NCBI GenBank assembly: GCA_022825665.1
Contig: JAJDWI010000066.1
Coordinates: 1-57,112, forward strand
DNA from: Candidatus Poribacteria bacterium
GTDB taxonomy: Bacteria > Poribacteria > WGA-4E > WGA-3G
Length of the DNA stretch: 57,112 nucleotides
Direction: 5' to 3'
A model generated the notes under the pieces. The model saw only the letters and a list, made by a program, of their open reading frames with translations. It made no database searches and was not told where the DNA came from. Numbering within the stretch: the first letter of the stretch is position 1; every line of letters begins with the position of its first letter. Shown piece after piece: positions 9,317 to 18,780 of the stretch. The position numbers and the translations under genes were made by a program.

Positions 9317-10372
9317 ATGGAAGAATGGAAACAACTTGTTAGGGATACTGTCAATACACCTGAAAAACTCGCCTCTGTATTTAATGTAGACATAGAGGAG
9401 ATGCGGCGCATTCACAAAGAATTTCCAATTCGTATCAATCCATATTATTTAAGTCTGATTGAGAAACCTGGGGATCCGATCTGGAAACAGGTAGTTCCTG
9501 ATCCTCGCGAGTTAATCAGTACTGGTGTAGAGGATCCGCTCCATGAAGAAGATGACAGTGAAGTGCCAAATGTAACACATAGGTATCCGGACAGAGCACT
9601 CTTCTATGTTAATTACATGTGTCCAATATATTGTCGTTTTTGTACTCGTAAACGGAAAGTTGGTGATCCACATTCAATATCTGAAGACAATATAGAAAGA
9701 GGACTCGCATATATTCAAGATCATCCAGAGATTCGTGATGTAATTATCTCTGGTGGTGACCCATTAATGTTGACCGATAAAAAGATTGAGATGATTGTAG
9801 GTGGTCTTCGGGCAATTGAGCATCTTGAAATAATCCGTATCGGTTCACGCGTTCCAGTCACATTACCCCAACGAATTACTCCAGAGTTATGTGAAATATT
9901 AAAACGTTACCATCCATTTTATATTAATACGCACTTCAATCATCCTCGCGAGATAACTCCTGAAACAGAAAAAGCTTGTGGAATGTTAGCAGATGCCGGA
10001 ATACCACTTGGTAATCAAGCTGTTTTACTCAAAGGTGTAAATGACGATCCAGCTGTTATGGTTGAACTGATGAAGGGATTACTACGAATTCGTGTCAAAC
10101 CGTATTATATATATCAAGCGGATCTTGTCGTTGGAACTGATCATTTTAGAACTGCAGTGGAAACTGGACTAAACATTGTCGCAGCATTACGCGGACATAT
10201 TTCAGGTCTTGGTGTTCCACATTATGTGATTGACGCACCAGGTGGTGGAGGGAAAATCGCTTTAATACCAGATCCAATTGTGGCTTTTGATGACGATGAA
10301 ATTCAGCTACGTAACTTTGAAGGAAATGTCTACAGTTATCCCAGTACGCCATTCCTTGATGAGGATTGGTAA
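9317..10372 (+). CDS. KamA-family radical SAM aminomutase
   Basis: A 351-residue member of the lysine 2,3-aminomutase family. It would move an amino group between neighbouring carbons of an amino acid using [4Fe-4S], S-adenosylmethionine and PLP. The cluster motif C-P-I-Y-C-R-F-C has cysteines at 102, 106 and 109. I-I-S-G-G-D-P-L follows, and G-G-G-G-K near the C terminus places the PLP lysine at about 313. The protein is shorter than clostridial lysine 2,3-aminomutase (~416) and lacks its C-terminal tail, as in YodO/EpmB-like relatives. No EpmA or EF-P gene is adjacent, so lysine, glutamate or EF-P-linked substrate remains open. AAAGGGA precedes the ATG. Confidence 0.88.
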   Translation: MEEWKQLVRDTVNTPEKLASVFNVDIEEMRRIHKEFPIRINPYYLSLIEKPGDPIWKQVVPDPRELISTGVEDPLHEEDDSEVPNVTHRYPDRALFYVNYMCPIYCRFCTRKRKVGDPHSISEDNIERGLAYIQDHPEIRDVIISGGDPLMLTDKKIEMIVGGLRAIEHLEIIRIGSRVPVTLPQRITPELCEILKRYHPFYINTHFNHPREITPETEKACGMLADAGIPLGNQAVLLKGVNDDPAVMVELMKGLLRIRVKPYYIYQADLVVGTDHFRTAVETGLNIVAALRGHISGLGVPHYVIDAPGGGGKIALIPDPIVAFDDDEIQLRNFEGNVYSYPSTPFLDEDW

Positions 10373-10388
10373 TTCTACTTAAGTCACG

Positions 10389-11159
10389 TTACTCAGCTTT
10401 ATCCGACTGCTTATTTATAAACGGACTGAGAAGATCGATTGGAATTGGGAAGATGACGGTTGAATTTTTCTCAGCACTTACCTCTACCAAAGCTTGAAGA
10501 AACCGAAGTTGTACTGCAGTTGGCGTTTCACTTAGGATTTTAGCTGCGTCAGTTAATACTTCCGCCGATTCAAATTCTCCTTCAGCATGAACTACTTTAG
10601 CTCTCCGTTCACGTTCCGCCTCTGCCTGTTTTGCCATTGCCCGCTGCATTTCTACAGGTAGGTCAACGTGCTTAATTTCCATCGCATGAACTTCAATCCC
10701 CCACGGTTCACACTGTTTTTTAATGATTTCCTCTAAATCCTGATTGAGTTTTTCTCGTTCAGATAGCAAATCGTCAAGTTCTGCGCGCCCGAGTACACTA
10801 CGTAGTGTGGTTTGTGCGATTTGTGATATAGCAAAGCCGAATTCTTCTACCTCAATAACTGCTTTTTCTGGTTCTGCTACCCGAAATGTCAAAACAGCAT
10901 TTACACTGACAGAGACATTGTCCTTTGTAATCACATCTTGTGGTGTAACATCGTTAACGATTACCCGTAGACTAACTCTTTGCATTCTTTCTATCCAGAA
11001 CGGTATCATAATTACGAGTCCAGGACCACGTGTTCCTATGAAACGTCCTAACCGAAAAATAACAGCCCGTTCGTATTCTTTCAGAATTCGGAAACTGGTT
11101 GCAAACATAATTATGACTGCTATTGCAATGGGAAAATAATAAAATGGAATTTCAGACAT
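10389..11159 (-). CDS. Slipin (SPFH/stomatin-like membrane protein)
   Basis: A stomatin-like SPFH protein of 256 residues. One N-terminal membrane hairpin (about 5-23) is followed by the SPFH domain from [17 protein letters not shown] coiled C-terminal part holds [15 protein letters not shown], typical of slipins. Such proteins form ring-like scaffolds in the inner membrane. No NfeD-type protease partner is next to it, which is usual for only one of the slipin classes. ATG 11159 is preferred over GTG 11165 on spacing from AAAGGAAG. Confidence 0.88.
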   Translation of the reverse strand: MSEIPFYYFPIAIAVIIMFATSFRILKEYERAVIFRLGRFIGTRGPGLVIMIPFWIERMQRVSLRVIVNDVTPQDVITKDNVSVSVNAVLTFRVAEPEKAVIEVEEFGFAISQIAQTTLRSVLGRAELDDLLSEREKLNQDLEEIIKKQCEPWGIEVHAMEIKHVDLPVEMQRAMAKQAEAERERRAKVVHAEGEFESAEVLTDAAKILSETPTAVQLRFLQALVEVSAEKNSTVIFPIPIDLLSPFINKQSDKAE

Positions 11160-11174
11160 ATTCACTCTTCCTTT

Positions 11175-12194
11175 CTATGGATTGTATCCTGTTATATCGC
11201 GAATATACTGAAAGAAAGCGCGTTTTCGTGGTGTATTGATTTGCCATTGAACAGGAACAGATTGATACCCGTGATGGTAGTCGTTTTCACCTGGATCAAA
11301 GTAACCCCATGAAGCGTATTGACTAATTGCCGCGATACAGTTATTAAGTGGTTTATCAAAATCGAAATGATCGTCCTCGTTGAATAGAATTGGCATAGGA
11401 CGATAACCAGGAACGTGTCGTGTTTGTTGAACCATTTCAAGAATACGATTCGGATCACCTACCCCATTACCATGCACGAGTAAAAAATCGGATGCCCGTA
11501 CGACATTTTCAAGTGGTACTCTACCACCGCCATAACTTGTTCCAACAAGATATCTTCTATCATTACGTGATTTAGATTTCACACGTTCAATTAGTTCATG
11601 AACTCTATCTGGTTTCAAAATATCATGTGAATATCTAACATTACATTCGTTGTTAACTTCAACTATAACATTAGTATATCCGTTATCAAATAACCATTTG
11701 GTTGCGTTGTCTGTTGCCTGTATAACGGCATTTTCATCATTGAGTCGATGGTCTTGTCCGAAGTAGAAATAACCGAGTATGACTACCATACCAAGTTCAT
11801 CAGCAAAATCTATAATACGTTTCAGACGAGAAAGGTAATCTGGGTTGAGACTTCCATCGGATTCAATTCCTGAATTATGCCAAGGTTGTGCTTTTGAATA
11901 CCCTTCAGGACTCCCACCTTGAAGGTTTATGGTAAAAGCCAAAATACCGTGTGTTTTCCATGCTGGCATAGCTGATAAAAATTCACGAGTATTACGTTCC
12001 GCATCCCATTTTCCTGTGTCAGGATATTCCCAACGATGAACCGTATCAGGATTGCGATCATCAAAAATACCTTGTACCATTCTACTATTGAGAAGCAAAC
12101 CCTCAATCTTATTACCTTTATAGACGCGTCCTTTATAAGTTATTTCTCCGTTAATATAAAATGCATCATCAATAATGCTTACATTAGTATTCAT
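11175..12194 (-). CDS. GH-A-like glycoside hydrolase (putative)
   Basis: A 339-residue probable TIM-barrel protein with the look of clan GH-A glycosidases. After a short beta-rich start, the barrel shows V-I-L-G-Y-F-Y-F-G-Q-D (about 142-152) and V-I-V-E-V-N-N-E-C-N (about 177-186), where N-E fits the acid/base position. M-P-I-L-F-N-E-D-D-H (about 283-292) follows, where the Glu fits the nucleophile. No signal peptide is seen, so a cytosolic sugar or glycoside substrate is likely. The family call rests on these two motifs and the predicted strand spacing, so the exact GH family is left open. It sits 9 bases upstream of the slipin gene. Confidence 0.55.
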   Translation of the reverse strand: MNTNVSIIDDAFYINGEITYKGRVYKGNKIEGLLLNSRMVQGIFDDRNPDTVHRWEYPDTGKWDAERNTREFLSAMPAWKTHGILAFTINLQGGSPEGYSKAQPWHNSGIESDGSLNPDYLSRLKRIIDFADELGMVVILGYFYFGQDHRLNDENAVIQATDNATKWLFDNGYTNVIVEVNNECNVRYSHDILKPDRVHELIERVKSKSRNDRRYLVGTSYGGGRVPLENVVRASDFLLVHGNGVGDPNRILEMVQQTRHVPGYRPMPILFNEDDHFDFDKPLNNCIAAISQYASWGYFDPGENDYHHGYQSVPVQWQINTPRKRAFFQYIRDITGYNP

Positions 12195-12383
12195 ATTTCA
12201 TCCAGGGTATTTAGAATAATATAGTAGTTAGTTTTCTTATGATAGCAAATATGAGAGGAAATTACAATGGATAGTTTTATATGACATTGGTATTCAGTTC
12301 AAAGAATATTATGTGAATCGATCGTTGCATGATTGTGGATGGATAAACATTAAATTGCGACTAATAGATACAAAATTCATTTG

Positions 12384-13973
12384 TCATTCAGTCGATATTG
12401 ACACAGGTGTGCCTTCCGACAGCAAATGTTGATTTTCTACAATTACGTTAGTTGACAGAGTTAATTGAGAACTTAACTCTATTTCTCCACCGTATAATCC
12501 ACCAACGTTCACCTGTTTCTGACGTACCACATTTTCTTCTACTATAAATATGTCGCCTATTCCACGCTGAATATTCAAGACTGCACGTCGTGGTAACAGT
12601 AGCACGTTTTTCCTTTCACCAGTTTTGAGTGATATGGTAATGGATATACCTGGTTTTAATGCTTTGTTATGCACTATAACAGAGGTATCTTTCTCTGTCT
12701 GATTTCTTAAAGGTTTATTAAGTGTTGCATGAACAGTAATTGAATTCTCTCCCTGTTTGACAATCGGACTGATGAAATCAATTGTTCCAATTATATTTTG
12801 AATTCCAGATGCAGTAGAAATTAGCACCATATTGTCTTCTTTAATAATGTTTATATCACTTACCGATACACTCCAAACTGCTTTAAGGATATCCATAGCC
12901 ACAACAGTATATACAGGTTGACCAGAAGATGCAGCCGATTTTGCATAATCACCCAGTTCAAGATGTCGTTGTGCGATCACACCATCTATTGGAGATGTAA
13001 TCACAGCTTCGTTTACCTGTTCACGTGCAAGTTTAAGTTGTTCATCTGCTTCACTGACTGCGGATTTTGCGATTTCTATTTCGCGTTCCCATGCCTTTGC
13101 TTCAACAAGTTTCTGTGCAGTTTGCAAGTTTGCTTTTGCTTGTGTTACTTTTGATTCCGCAGCAGCAATCTCACGTTCCCAGCCTCTGCTTTCAACAATT
13201 TTTCTTGCCACACCTAATTCTGCCTTAGTTTTTTCTACAGTGACTTGAGCAGTACCATCCTCAAATTGAGTTGCAGCTGCTACCGCCTCTTCATGTCTGC
13301 TTTGCACAAGTTTGAAGCGAGTTTCAGAAGCTTCATAGGCACTATCACTAATTAGTTCCTTTTCGTGTAATTCTTTATCCCGTTCAAAGTCAGATGTTGC
13401 TTTTGCAAATTCTGTTTTTGCACGTTCCAATCCTTGTTTTGAACTAACTTTTGCACGTTCAAAGTTTGCCTGTGCAGCTTTATATGCTGATTCTGCTTGA
13501 ATCAATTGATTCCGTATACGCATTTCTGCAAGTGATTTAGTTTCCTCCAATTTTGACTCAGCATCTGCGACCGATTCTTTTGCTGTCACCAGTTGTGTTT
13601 CAATACGTGTCTGTGCGTTTGCTTCTGTTGTTGTCAGTTGTGATTTTGCTACACTTACTGCAACTTCAGCCTTAATTGCATCAATGGTCGCTTGACGTGC
13701 ACTGCTCTGTGCGAGTACATCTCCTTTTGCAACGGTTTGACCTGGCATAGCATTTAATTTTACTAATTTTCCAGAAATGTTGGCATAAACCTTTACTTCA
13801 GCACGTGGTACTAAATGTCCATTATAGGTTTTTTCTGATACAATTGAGATACGACGTGGTGTTTCCACACTTACAGCGATGGGTTGTTCTGTTTCCTGAG
13901 AAATTCCTTCAAAAGTAATAACAGAAAAACATAATGCTGTTACCGTCAATACATATATAATAATCGACTTCAA
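12384..13973 (-). CDS. HlyD/AcrA-type membrane fusion protein with long coiled coil
   Basis: A 529-residue periplasmic adaptor of an efflux pump. It has an N-terminal signal segment (1-22), half of a lipoyl domain (about 60-95) and a very long alpha-hairpin (about 96-315). The second lipoyl half follows, starting A-V-I-T-S-P-I-D-G-V, then beta-barrel and membrane-proximal domains. The hairpin contains an internal duplication (V-E-S-R-G-W-E-R-E-I then V-E-A-K-A-W-E-R-E-I) and is longer than in AcrA, suggesting a deep periplasmic reach. The start is TTG, supported by AAGGAG 8 bases upstream. No transporter is adjacent; the nearest MacB-type permeases are about 28 kb away. Confidence 0.82.
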   Translation of the reverse strand: MKSIIIYVLTVTALCFSVITFEGISQETEQPIAVSVETPRRISIVSEKTYNGHLVPRAEVKVYANISGKLVKLNAMPGQTVAKGDVLAQSSARQATIDAIKAEVAVSVAKSQLTTTEANAQTRIETQLVTAKESVADAESKLEETKSLAEMRIRNQLIQAESAYKAAQANFERAKVSSKQGLERAKTEFAKATSDFERDKELHEKELISDSAYEASETRFKLVQSRHEEAVAAATQFEDGTAQVTVEKTKAELGVARKIVESRGWEREIAAAESKVTQAKANLQTAQKLVEAKAWEREIEIAKSAVSEADEQLKLAREQVNEAVITSPIDGVIAQRHLELGDYAKSAASSGQPVYTVVAMDILKAVWSVSVSDINIIKEDNMVLISTASGIQNIIGTIDFISPIVKQGENSITVHATLNKPLRNQTEKDTSVIVHNKALKPGISITISLKTGERKNVLLLPRRAVLNIQRGIGDIFIVEENVVRQKQVNVGGLYGGEIELSSQLTLSTNVIVENQHLLSEGTPVSISTE

Positions 13974-14059
13974 TATCCTGACTCCTTATTAAACTGAAAC
14001 CTGTGTATTGTAATAGGAAGAGTTATTACAAATGAACACAATGTATTTTACAAAAAACA

Positions 14060-14599
14060 CTATTCAGATTTTAATTTGTTTTTATAATCTTTTGTGAATT
14101 TTTTCATCTTTGGGTGTATTACAAATTGGCAATACGGTTGGCTTGGATTTAACTGGAAATAGTTCTGGTGGTATTCTTCAGCAGGATAAAACACACCAAT
14201 GGCGGTAATCTCAGTTACAATCGGATCATCCCATATACCAGAATTGTCCATCTCTGTTTTGGATTCTTCTGCTATATTTTTTTGTAATTCAGAATGATAG
14301 AAAATTGCTGATCGATACTGTGTACCTGTATCGTTACCTTGACGGTTTAAAGTGGTTGGATCGTGTGTATGCCAAAAAACATCTAACAGTTCTTGGAATG
14401 AGATAACATCAGGTTCATATTCAATCTGAATTACTTCTGCATGACCGGTTTCCCCTGTACAGACTTCACGGTAGTTTGGGTTTTCAGTTGTACCACCAGT
14501 ATAACCCGATACTACCTTATGGACACCCTTTAACTGTTGAAAAACTGCTTCAACACACCAAAAACATCCTGCACCGAAAGTTGCAGTTTCTATTTGCAT
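14060..14599 (-). CDS. msrA: Peptide methionine sulfoxide reductase MsrA
   Basis: MsrA repairs methionine-S-sulfoxide in proteins and free methionine. The signature G-A-G-C-F-W-C at 9-15 holds the catalytic C12, and downstream motifs V-V-S-G-Y-T-G-G-T-T-E-N-P-N-Y, H-D-P-T-T-L-N-R-Q-G-N-D and T-Q-Y-R-S-A-I are conserved. Length (179) is normal and there is no MsrB fusion. It appears monocistronic. It would be recycled by thioredoxin. Confidence 0.95.
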   Translation of the reverse strand: MQIETATFGAGCFWCVEAVFQQLKGVHKVVSGYTGGTTENPNYREVCTGETGHAEVIQIEYEPDVISFQELLDVFWHTHDPTTLNRQGNDTGTQYRSAIFYHSELQKNIAEESKTEMDNSGIWDDPIVTEITAIGVFYPAEEYHQNYFQLNPSQPYCQFVIHPKMKKFTKDYKNKLKSE

Positions 14600-14774
14600 C
14601 TATATCTTTACGTTGTCCTATGAAATTACAACGTAATGCTCCTACATATTGGTATAATCAATGAGTGTATGATAACACATAATTACAAGATATGCAATTT
14701 TCTTAATGCGAAATCATTATAGGATGGGAAGACAACTATATAAATGTGATACATAGGGTGATAACTTACAACGC

Positions 14775-14909
14775 ATCTCATAAATCACTTGTAGTGACGA
14801 GGTCTCCTTGTCTTATTTGGATACACTCTTTCTTTTTCGGGCGAGGCAACCTCGCCCCTACAATGAAGATAGATTTTCTGCCTGAGGTCAGGTAAACGCT
14901 TTATGAGAT
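14775..14909. repeat. Palindromic repeat element with 10 bp inverted ends
   Basis: ATCTCATAAA (14775-14784) and its reverse complement TTTATGAGAT (14900-14909) bound a 135 bp stretch. Inside are a GTAGTGACGAGGT word and the hairpin GGGCGAGG-CAA-CCTCGCCC (14839-14857) followed by CCTACA. The GTAGGGGCGAGGT-type palindrome recurs elsewhere in the window (48772-48788, 55621-55639, 55742-55760). No clear target duplication was found. It occupies most of the 338-base gap between msrA and the next gene. Confidence 0.55.
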
Positions 14910-14937
14910 AGACTGTAGTATAATATCCAAAATTGTT

Positions 14938-15888
14938 TCACAACAATCTCTGAATATCCTGATTGGGATTGACTATTTCACGCATACATGCATCCCAATA
15001 AGCAACAGTATAGGATATAGTTTCTTCAGAATGGTTATCTTGTATGAGATATTGTTCTATCCAGTCTAACAAACGTTGACGGGGTGCATTACGTATTTCC
15101 TCGTCATCTTCATCATATATGATGTCTCGGAAGTCCGTAAGTGTTTCCTTTTCTAACTGCAGTGATGGCTGGTAATACAATGTCAAATTTGCCATCAAAC
15201 TAAGCGTTAATGTTTGAATAGGATCAATCGCAATACTTAATGGGGGATCTACAGAAAATAGATCATCAAGTGGTAATGCTTTAACGTAAGCCCACCGCGC
15301 TTCAATGAAATCTAACTGTTGACGGATAATTTCCATATCCGTCAGTTGTGAGAATGTGCGCGGTTGATACTTTTCTTTAATTATTACTTGTGCGGAAGTG
15401 ATAGTAGTGTTGTGATTAGATACTTCATCAAGGAATTCTGCTTCTGCATGATTATAAATTCGGATGTTGTCAAGATCAATATGCACAAGTGATTCAGGCG
15501 GCTCTATCACCGCCTGACTGAGTAAATAACTTGCTCTGTTTAATAATTTATCTGTAAGTGTATTACCGATTTGGAAAAATTTGACAATAGGATTTGCTAT
15601 TAAGATACTAACTGCTTTGTCTAAGTTGCCTTTACTACCATATTCTAAACCGAGACTCGTAAGTGCAAATGCAGTTTGAATTTGTGCGCGAAGATCTGCT
15701 TCATCAGAAAGGTCTGTGACCTTCATGGTAATCAATTTGTGCGCGAGTGCTGCAATGTCATCAGAAAGATTTTCCAAAAGTTCAGGATCAATTCTACCAA
15801 GGGAATCACCATGCACCAAAGTTCGCGCTAAAAATGATTGTCCATCAATAGTCGCACCGGAAACAAGTGAAAATTTACTTGTCTGCAT
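14938..15888 (-). CDS. DUF6178-like protein, C-terminal part
   Basis: A mostly alpha-helical protein of 316 residues. The segment around L-T-S-L-G-L-E-Y-G-S-K-G-N-L-D-K-A-V resembles the C-terminal half of DUF6178 proteins known mainly from Deltaproteobacteria; function unknown. The ATG at 15888 is chosen because it overlaps the upstream gene's stop by 14 bases and follows a purine run with GAGG and AAGG. The open frame runs further up to 15921. Contracting the A7 tract at 15894-15900 by one base would fuse it to the upstream gene into one protein of about 579 residues, the usual size for the family as I recall it. Confidence 0.5.
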   Translation of the reverse strand: MQTSKFSLVSGATIDGQSFLARTLVHGDSLGRIDPELLENLSDDIAALAHKLITMKVTDLSDEADLRAQIQTAFALTSLGLEYGSKGNLDKAVSILIANPIVKFFQIGNTLTDKLLNRASYLLSQAVIEPPESLVHIDLDNIRIYNHAEAEFLDEVSNHNTTITSAQVIIKEKYQPRTFSQLTDMEIIRQQLDFIEARWAYVKALPLDDLFSVDPPLSIAIDPIQTLTLSLMANLTLYYQPSLQLEKETLTDFRDIIYDEDDEEIRNAPRQRLLDWIEQYLIQDNHSEETISYTVAYWDACMREIVNPNQDIQRLL

Positions 15889-16678
15889 TTTCCTTTTTTT
15901 CCTCAGCAAGGTCAAGAGCATCTAAATCGACATGCTCTGTCAGATCGGATTCAGTAATCTTGATACCTGCTTTACTATCGCGTGCTTTCACTCGTTCAGC
16001 TCTTTCGGCAGTTGCTTTTTCCAAGGCAGTTACTAATTCAGTTTCTACATCACCTTCTTTGTCAATTGCGAACATTTCCTTTAATAACTGTGTGAAGTAG
16101 GTATCATCTGCTTCCCATATTGCATTGAGAATTGCTCTTGCTTGATCGTCTTTACATTCAATTGACGGGGAATTTGGATCAATGATACCTTCTTCTATCA
16201 TCAATGCACCAAGTGTTCCCTTCAACTTAACACGATTCTTTAGAAGTCCAGCAAGAATCCGTAGATCGATTTGTCCGAGGAATCTACTAAGGTCATCCCT
16301 TTCACATTCACTTAGTTCAAACAGCCAGAGACTGAGTGAATTCTCATCTAATTTACCATCACGCCAAATTGCTATATCCATGATCTCTTCAAATTGTTCG
16401 TTGGATAAACAAGGTAGTAGACCACAGGCAAGACCTGTTCCGAGGAGTGTATCTAGTACTTGCAGAACATCTTCTGTGGGACTTTCCTGTATTAATTCAG
16501 TACAGTCCGGAACAAGATAATAGAGTTCTTCTCGTTGTTTTGGATTGCGTGTTGCACGTATTATTTGAAGTTGTTCTTCTTTTTCATAACTTTGAAATAG
16601 TTGTTCTGCTTCGCGTATTGGGAGTGATAGTAGTTTCTTGGCTTCTGATTGTGGAATAACCAATTTCTGATTGCTCAT
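15875..16678 (-). CDS. DUF6178-like protein, N-terminal part
   Basis: A helical 267-residue protein of unknown function. The order Y-Y-L-V-P-D-C-T-E-L-I, L-L-P-C-L-S-N-E-Q-F-E-E-I-M-D and I-A-I-W-R-D-G-K-L-D, then a paired-helix L-W-L-F-E-L segment, resembles the N-terminal half of DUF6178. The ATG at 16678 follows TGGAGG at 6 bases and is preferred to a TTG at 16699. The last codons overlap the next gene in another frame at an A7 run. Either the two halves are separate, translationally coupled genes, or a frameshift (real or from sequencing) has split one gene. Confidence 0.55.
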   Translation of the reverse strand: MSNQKLVIPQSEAKKLLSLPIREAEQLFQSYEKEEQLQIIRATRNPKQREELYYLVPDCTELIQESPTEDVLQVLDTLLGTGLACGLLPCLSNEQFEEIMDIAIWRDGKLDENSLSLWLFELSECERDDLSRFLGQIDLRILAGLLKNRVKLKGTLGALMIEEGIIDPNSPSIECKDDQARAILNAIWEADDTYFTQLLKEMFAIDKEGDVETELVTALEKATAERAERVKARDSKAGIKITESDLTEHVDLDALDLAEEKKENADK

Positions 16679-16768
16679 ACCAATCCTCCAGACGGACAAT
16701 GCAAGCTAACGCTATTATATTTATTCATTGATTTTCTATGATATGTATATTAATTTGATATTTGTTTG

Positions 16769-16795
16769 TGTAGGACGATGGGTCAACGTCCTACA
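16769..16795. repeat. Short REP-like hairpin
   Basis: TGTAGGACG (16769-16777) and CGTCCTACA (16787-16795) form a perfect 9-base stem with a 9-base loop between two minus-strand genes. It shares the GTAGG...CCTAC ends with the other palindromes in the window. There is no T-run, so it is not an obvious terminator. Confidence 0.5.
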
Positions 16796-16811
16796 ACCAC
16801 AATTTATGGGA

Positions 16812-17576
16812 TTAGAAGTTGTTTCTAACAAAATTCATGTTCTTTGCAGCAGATGCGATTGCGTCATCTTTCCCAGGTGTTTCAAGGACAAACCAACTGT
16901 CGTAACCTATGGCATGTGCAGCCTTGAAGACCGCAGGGAAGTCTACGTCACCTTCACCCGCGTGATTTCCACCAGTGTCTTTAATATGCATCTGTACTAT
17001 GGAACTGTCCAAACTACGAATTTCAGAAGGGGAGTCATATCCAAGATTTGTAGCATTTCCCATGTCGTAATAGACACCAACATGTTTCGAACCAACCTGA
17101 TCTATGATTTGTTGATGTTGATCTGCGTTTATTGTAGATTCTATTGCGAGATAGGAATTGTGTTTTTCTGCAGTTTCAGCAGCAGCCTTAAAGCCGTCAA
17201 TGAAACGAGGCATTATTAGATGTTCTTCCTGTATTGCACCTTTACCAAAAAATGGGACAAGAACGACATTCGCCCCTAACTGTGGACATGTTTCTGCAAG
17301 ATATTGTAATTTTGCAATTCCTTCGGACCTAACACTATCAATCGGATTCATAAATGAGAATGCTGTGAAACCACCTGGTGAGAGTGATGAAACTTCAATC
17401 CCTGCATCTTCAGCAAGACTATTTACTTTATCAATTCCGCCTTCTTGCCATAAAGTGTGTTGCCGATAATTTACTCCCATACACAACTCAATTCCATCAA
17501 AACCGATGTCTTTAGCTTGCTTAAACGATTCTTCAAATGGAACGGGTAACATCCCGTCTCTAATACCTACTTTCAT
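16812..17576 (-). CDS. Sugar phosphate isomerase/epimerase (xylose-isomerase-like TIM barrel)
   Basis: A 254-residue AP-endonuclease-2/xylose-isomerase-like barrel, probably interconverting ketoses or inositol intermediates. Metal-binding acidic and histidine residues appear in order: Glu in Y-L-A-I-E-S-T, Asp in V-Y-Y-D-M-G-N, His in M-H-I-K-D and Glu in F-V-L-E-T. The start M-K-V-G-I-R-D-G-M is typical and is backed by AGGAGG. It is monocistronic by position. Substrate unknown; relatives include hydroxypyruvate isomerase and 3-dehydroshikimate dehydratase-like proteins. Confidence 0.85.
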   Translation of the reverse strand: MKVGIRDGMLPVPFEESFKQAKDIGFDGIELCMGVNYRQHTLWQEGGIDKVNSLAEDAGIEVSSLSPGGFTAFSFMNPIDSVRSEGIAKLQYLAETCPQLGANVVLVPFFGKGAIQEEHLIMPRFIDGFKAAAETAEKHNSYLAIESTINADQHQQIIDQVGSKHVGVYYDMGNATNLGYDSPSEIRSLDSSIVQMHIKDTGGNHAGEGDVDFPAVFKAAHAIGYDSWFVLETPGKDDAIASAAKNMNFVRNNF

Positions 17577-17673
17577 ATAATTTCCTCCTGATTTTGAATT
17601 TTAACATAAACAAATGCCAAATTCAAATTGATTTTCATCCATTTTTCTTTGTATAGACGTTACAAAGAAACAT

Positions 17674-17702
17674 TTGAATTCATGCAATATATCTGATATA
17701 CT
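17674..17702 (+). promoter_or_regulatory. Promoter for the WD40 gene
   Basis: TTGAAT (17674-17679), a 17-base spacer and TATACT (17697-17702) match the sigma70 pattern well. Transcription would start near 17709, shortly before the WD40 frame. It sits in the gap between divergent genes. Confidence 0.5.
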
Positions 17703-17844
17703 GTCATTAATCAAAAGAAGGTAATATTATCCTTCTACTATATCAGGGTTGTTCTGTAATTTTTATAGATTTGTTCATTTGAATTTGAGAACGTTTTTAT
17801 CAGAACCCTTAATCAATCTTCTAACCTCACAAAAAATAAGAGAA

Positions 17845-18732
17845 ATGTTTGATACAGTAACTCAATCAGAATTACCATCCAGTCTACAGGATAGAATCAA
17901 TCGAGAACAGATTACCGTACTAACATTATCTTATAATGGTAATCATCTTGCTGCTGGTGGTGATAATAGAATCTGGCTCTACGATTTAGATTCTGGAAAA
18001 CAAGCAGCTGTTTTATCAGGTCATTCTGACCGTATCAGAGCATTATCCTTTTCACATGACAGTCACAATCTTGTAAGTGCAAGTGAGGATGATACTCTCC
18101 GACTATGGGACATAGATACCTCAAACGAAATAGCAACACTTGCGGGTGGATCATCTAATCTTGTTAATGCTTTAGCATCTTCTCCTGATGGCGTACCTTT
18201 GACATCATGGAATGAAGAAACTGCGCGCTTATTGAGTAATACAACCGCTGATCCGGGTAGAATACGAGCTTTGGCATTCTCTCCTGATGGAAAAATGGTT
18301 GTGAGTGGGAGTGCGGATGGTAAGATTCGGGTATGGGAGATAGAAACAGGGCGGCAGCTTTCCTCCTTTTCTGCACATGATGGATTGGTGTTGGCATTGT
18401 CATACTCTCCTGATGGTAAATTGCTTGCAAGTGGTGGATCGGACACAGTAGTACGTTTGTGGGAACTTGAAAGTCAACATCTACTTGCCAGTTTTAATGC
18501 ACATTCAGATTCGGTTTATGTTTTGGCTTTCTCACCAGATGGTGAAATCCTTGCCAGTGGTGGAAGAGATCCTGAAATACGACTCTGGAATGTTGACGCG
18601 AGGGGTTTGATGTCCACTATTCCTTCACAGGAAGGTTTTATTTGGGAATTGGCATTCTGTGGAATTAAGGAAACTGATGGATATCGACTTGTTAGCGTAA
18701 ATAGAGATGGGGCACTCTATATCAGAGAATAG
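17845..18732 (+). CDS. Seven-bladed WD40 repeat protein
   Basis: A soluble beta-propeller, probably a protein-interaction scaffold. From about residue 20 there are seven blades, several with the full pattern L-A-F-S-P-D-G...L-A-S-G-G-x-D...V-R-L-W. The third blade is degenerate. There is no kinase, caspase or other domain attached, unlike many bacterial WD40 proteins. The frame is open from a TTG at 17749, which would add 32 residues with no homology pattern; ATG 17845 is preferred but its ribosome site is weak, so the start is uncertain. Confidence 0.8.
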   Translation: MFDTVTQSELPSSLQDRINREQITVLTLSYNGNHLAAGGDNRIWLYDLDSGKQAAVLSGHSDRIRALSFSHDSHNLVSASEDDTLRLWDIDTSNEIATLAGGSSNLVNALASSPDGVPLTSWNEETARLLSNTTADPGRIRALAFSPDGKMVVSGSADGKIRVWEIETGRQLSSFSAHDGLVLALSYSPDGKLLASGGSDTVVRLWELESQHLLASFNAHSDSVYVLAFSPDGEILASGGRDPEIRLWNVDARGLMSTIPSQEGFIWELAFCGIKETDGYRLVSVNRDGALYIRE

Positions 18733-18780
18733 TCATGAAATTTCAATACAATCTCATTATATTTCTATTCTGCACACCAC

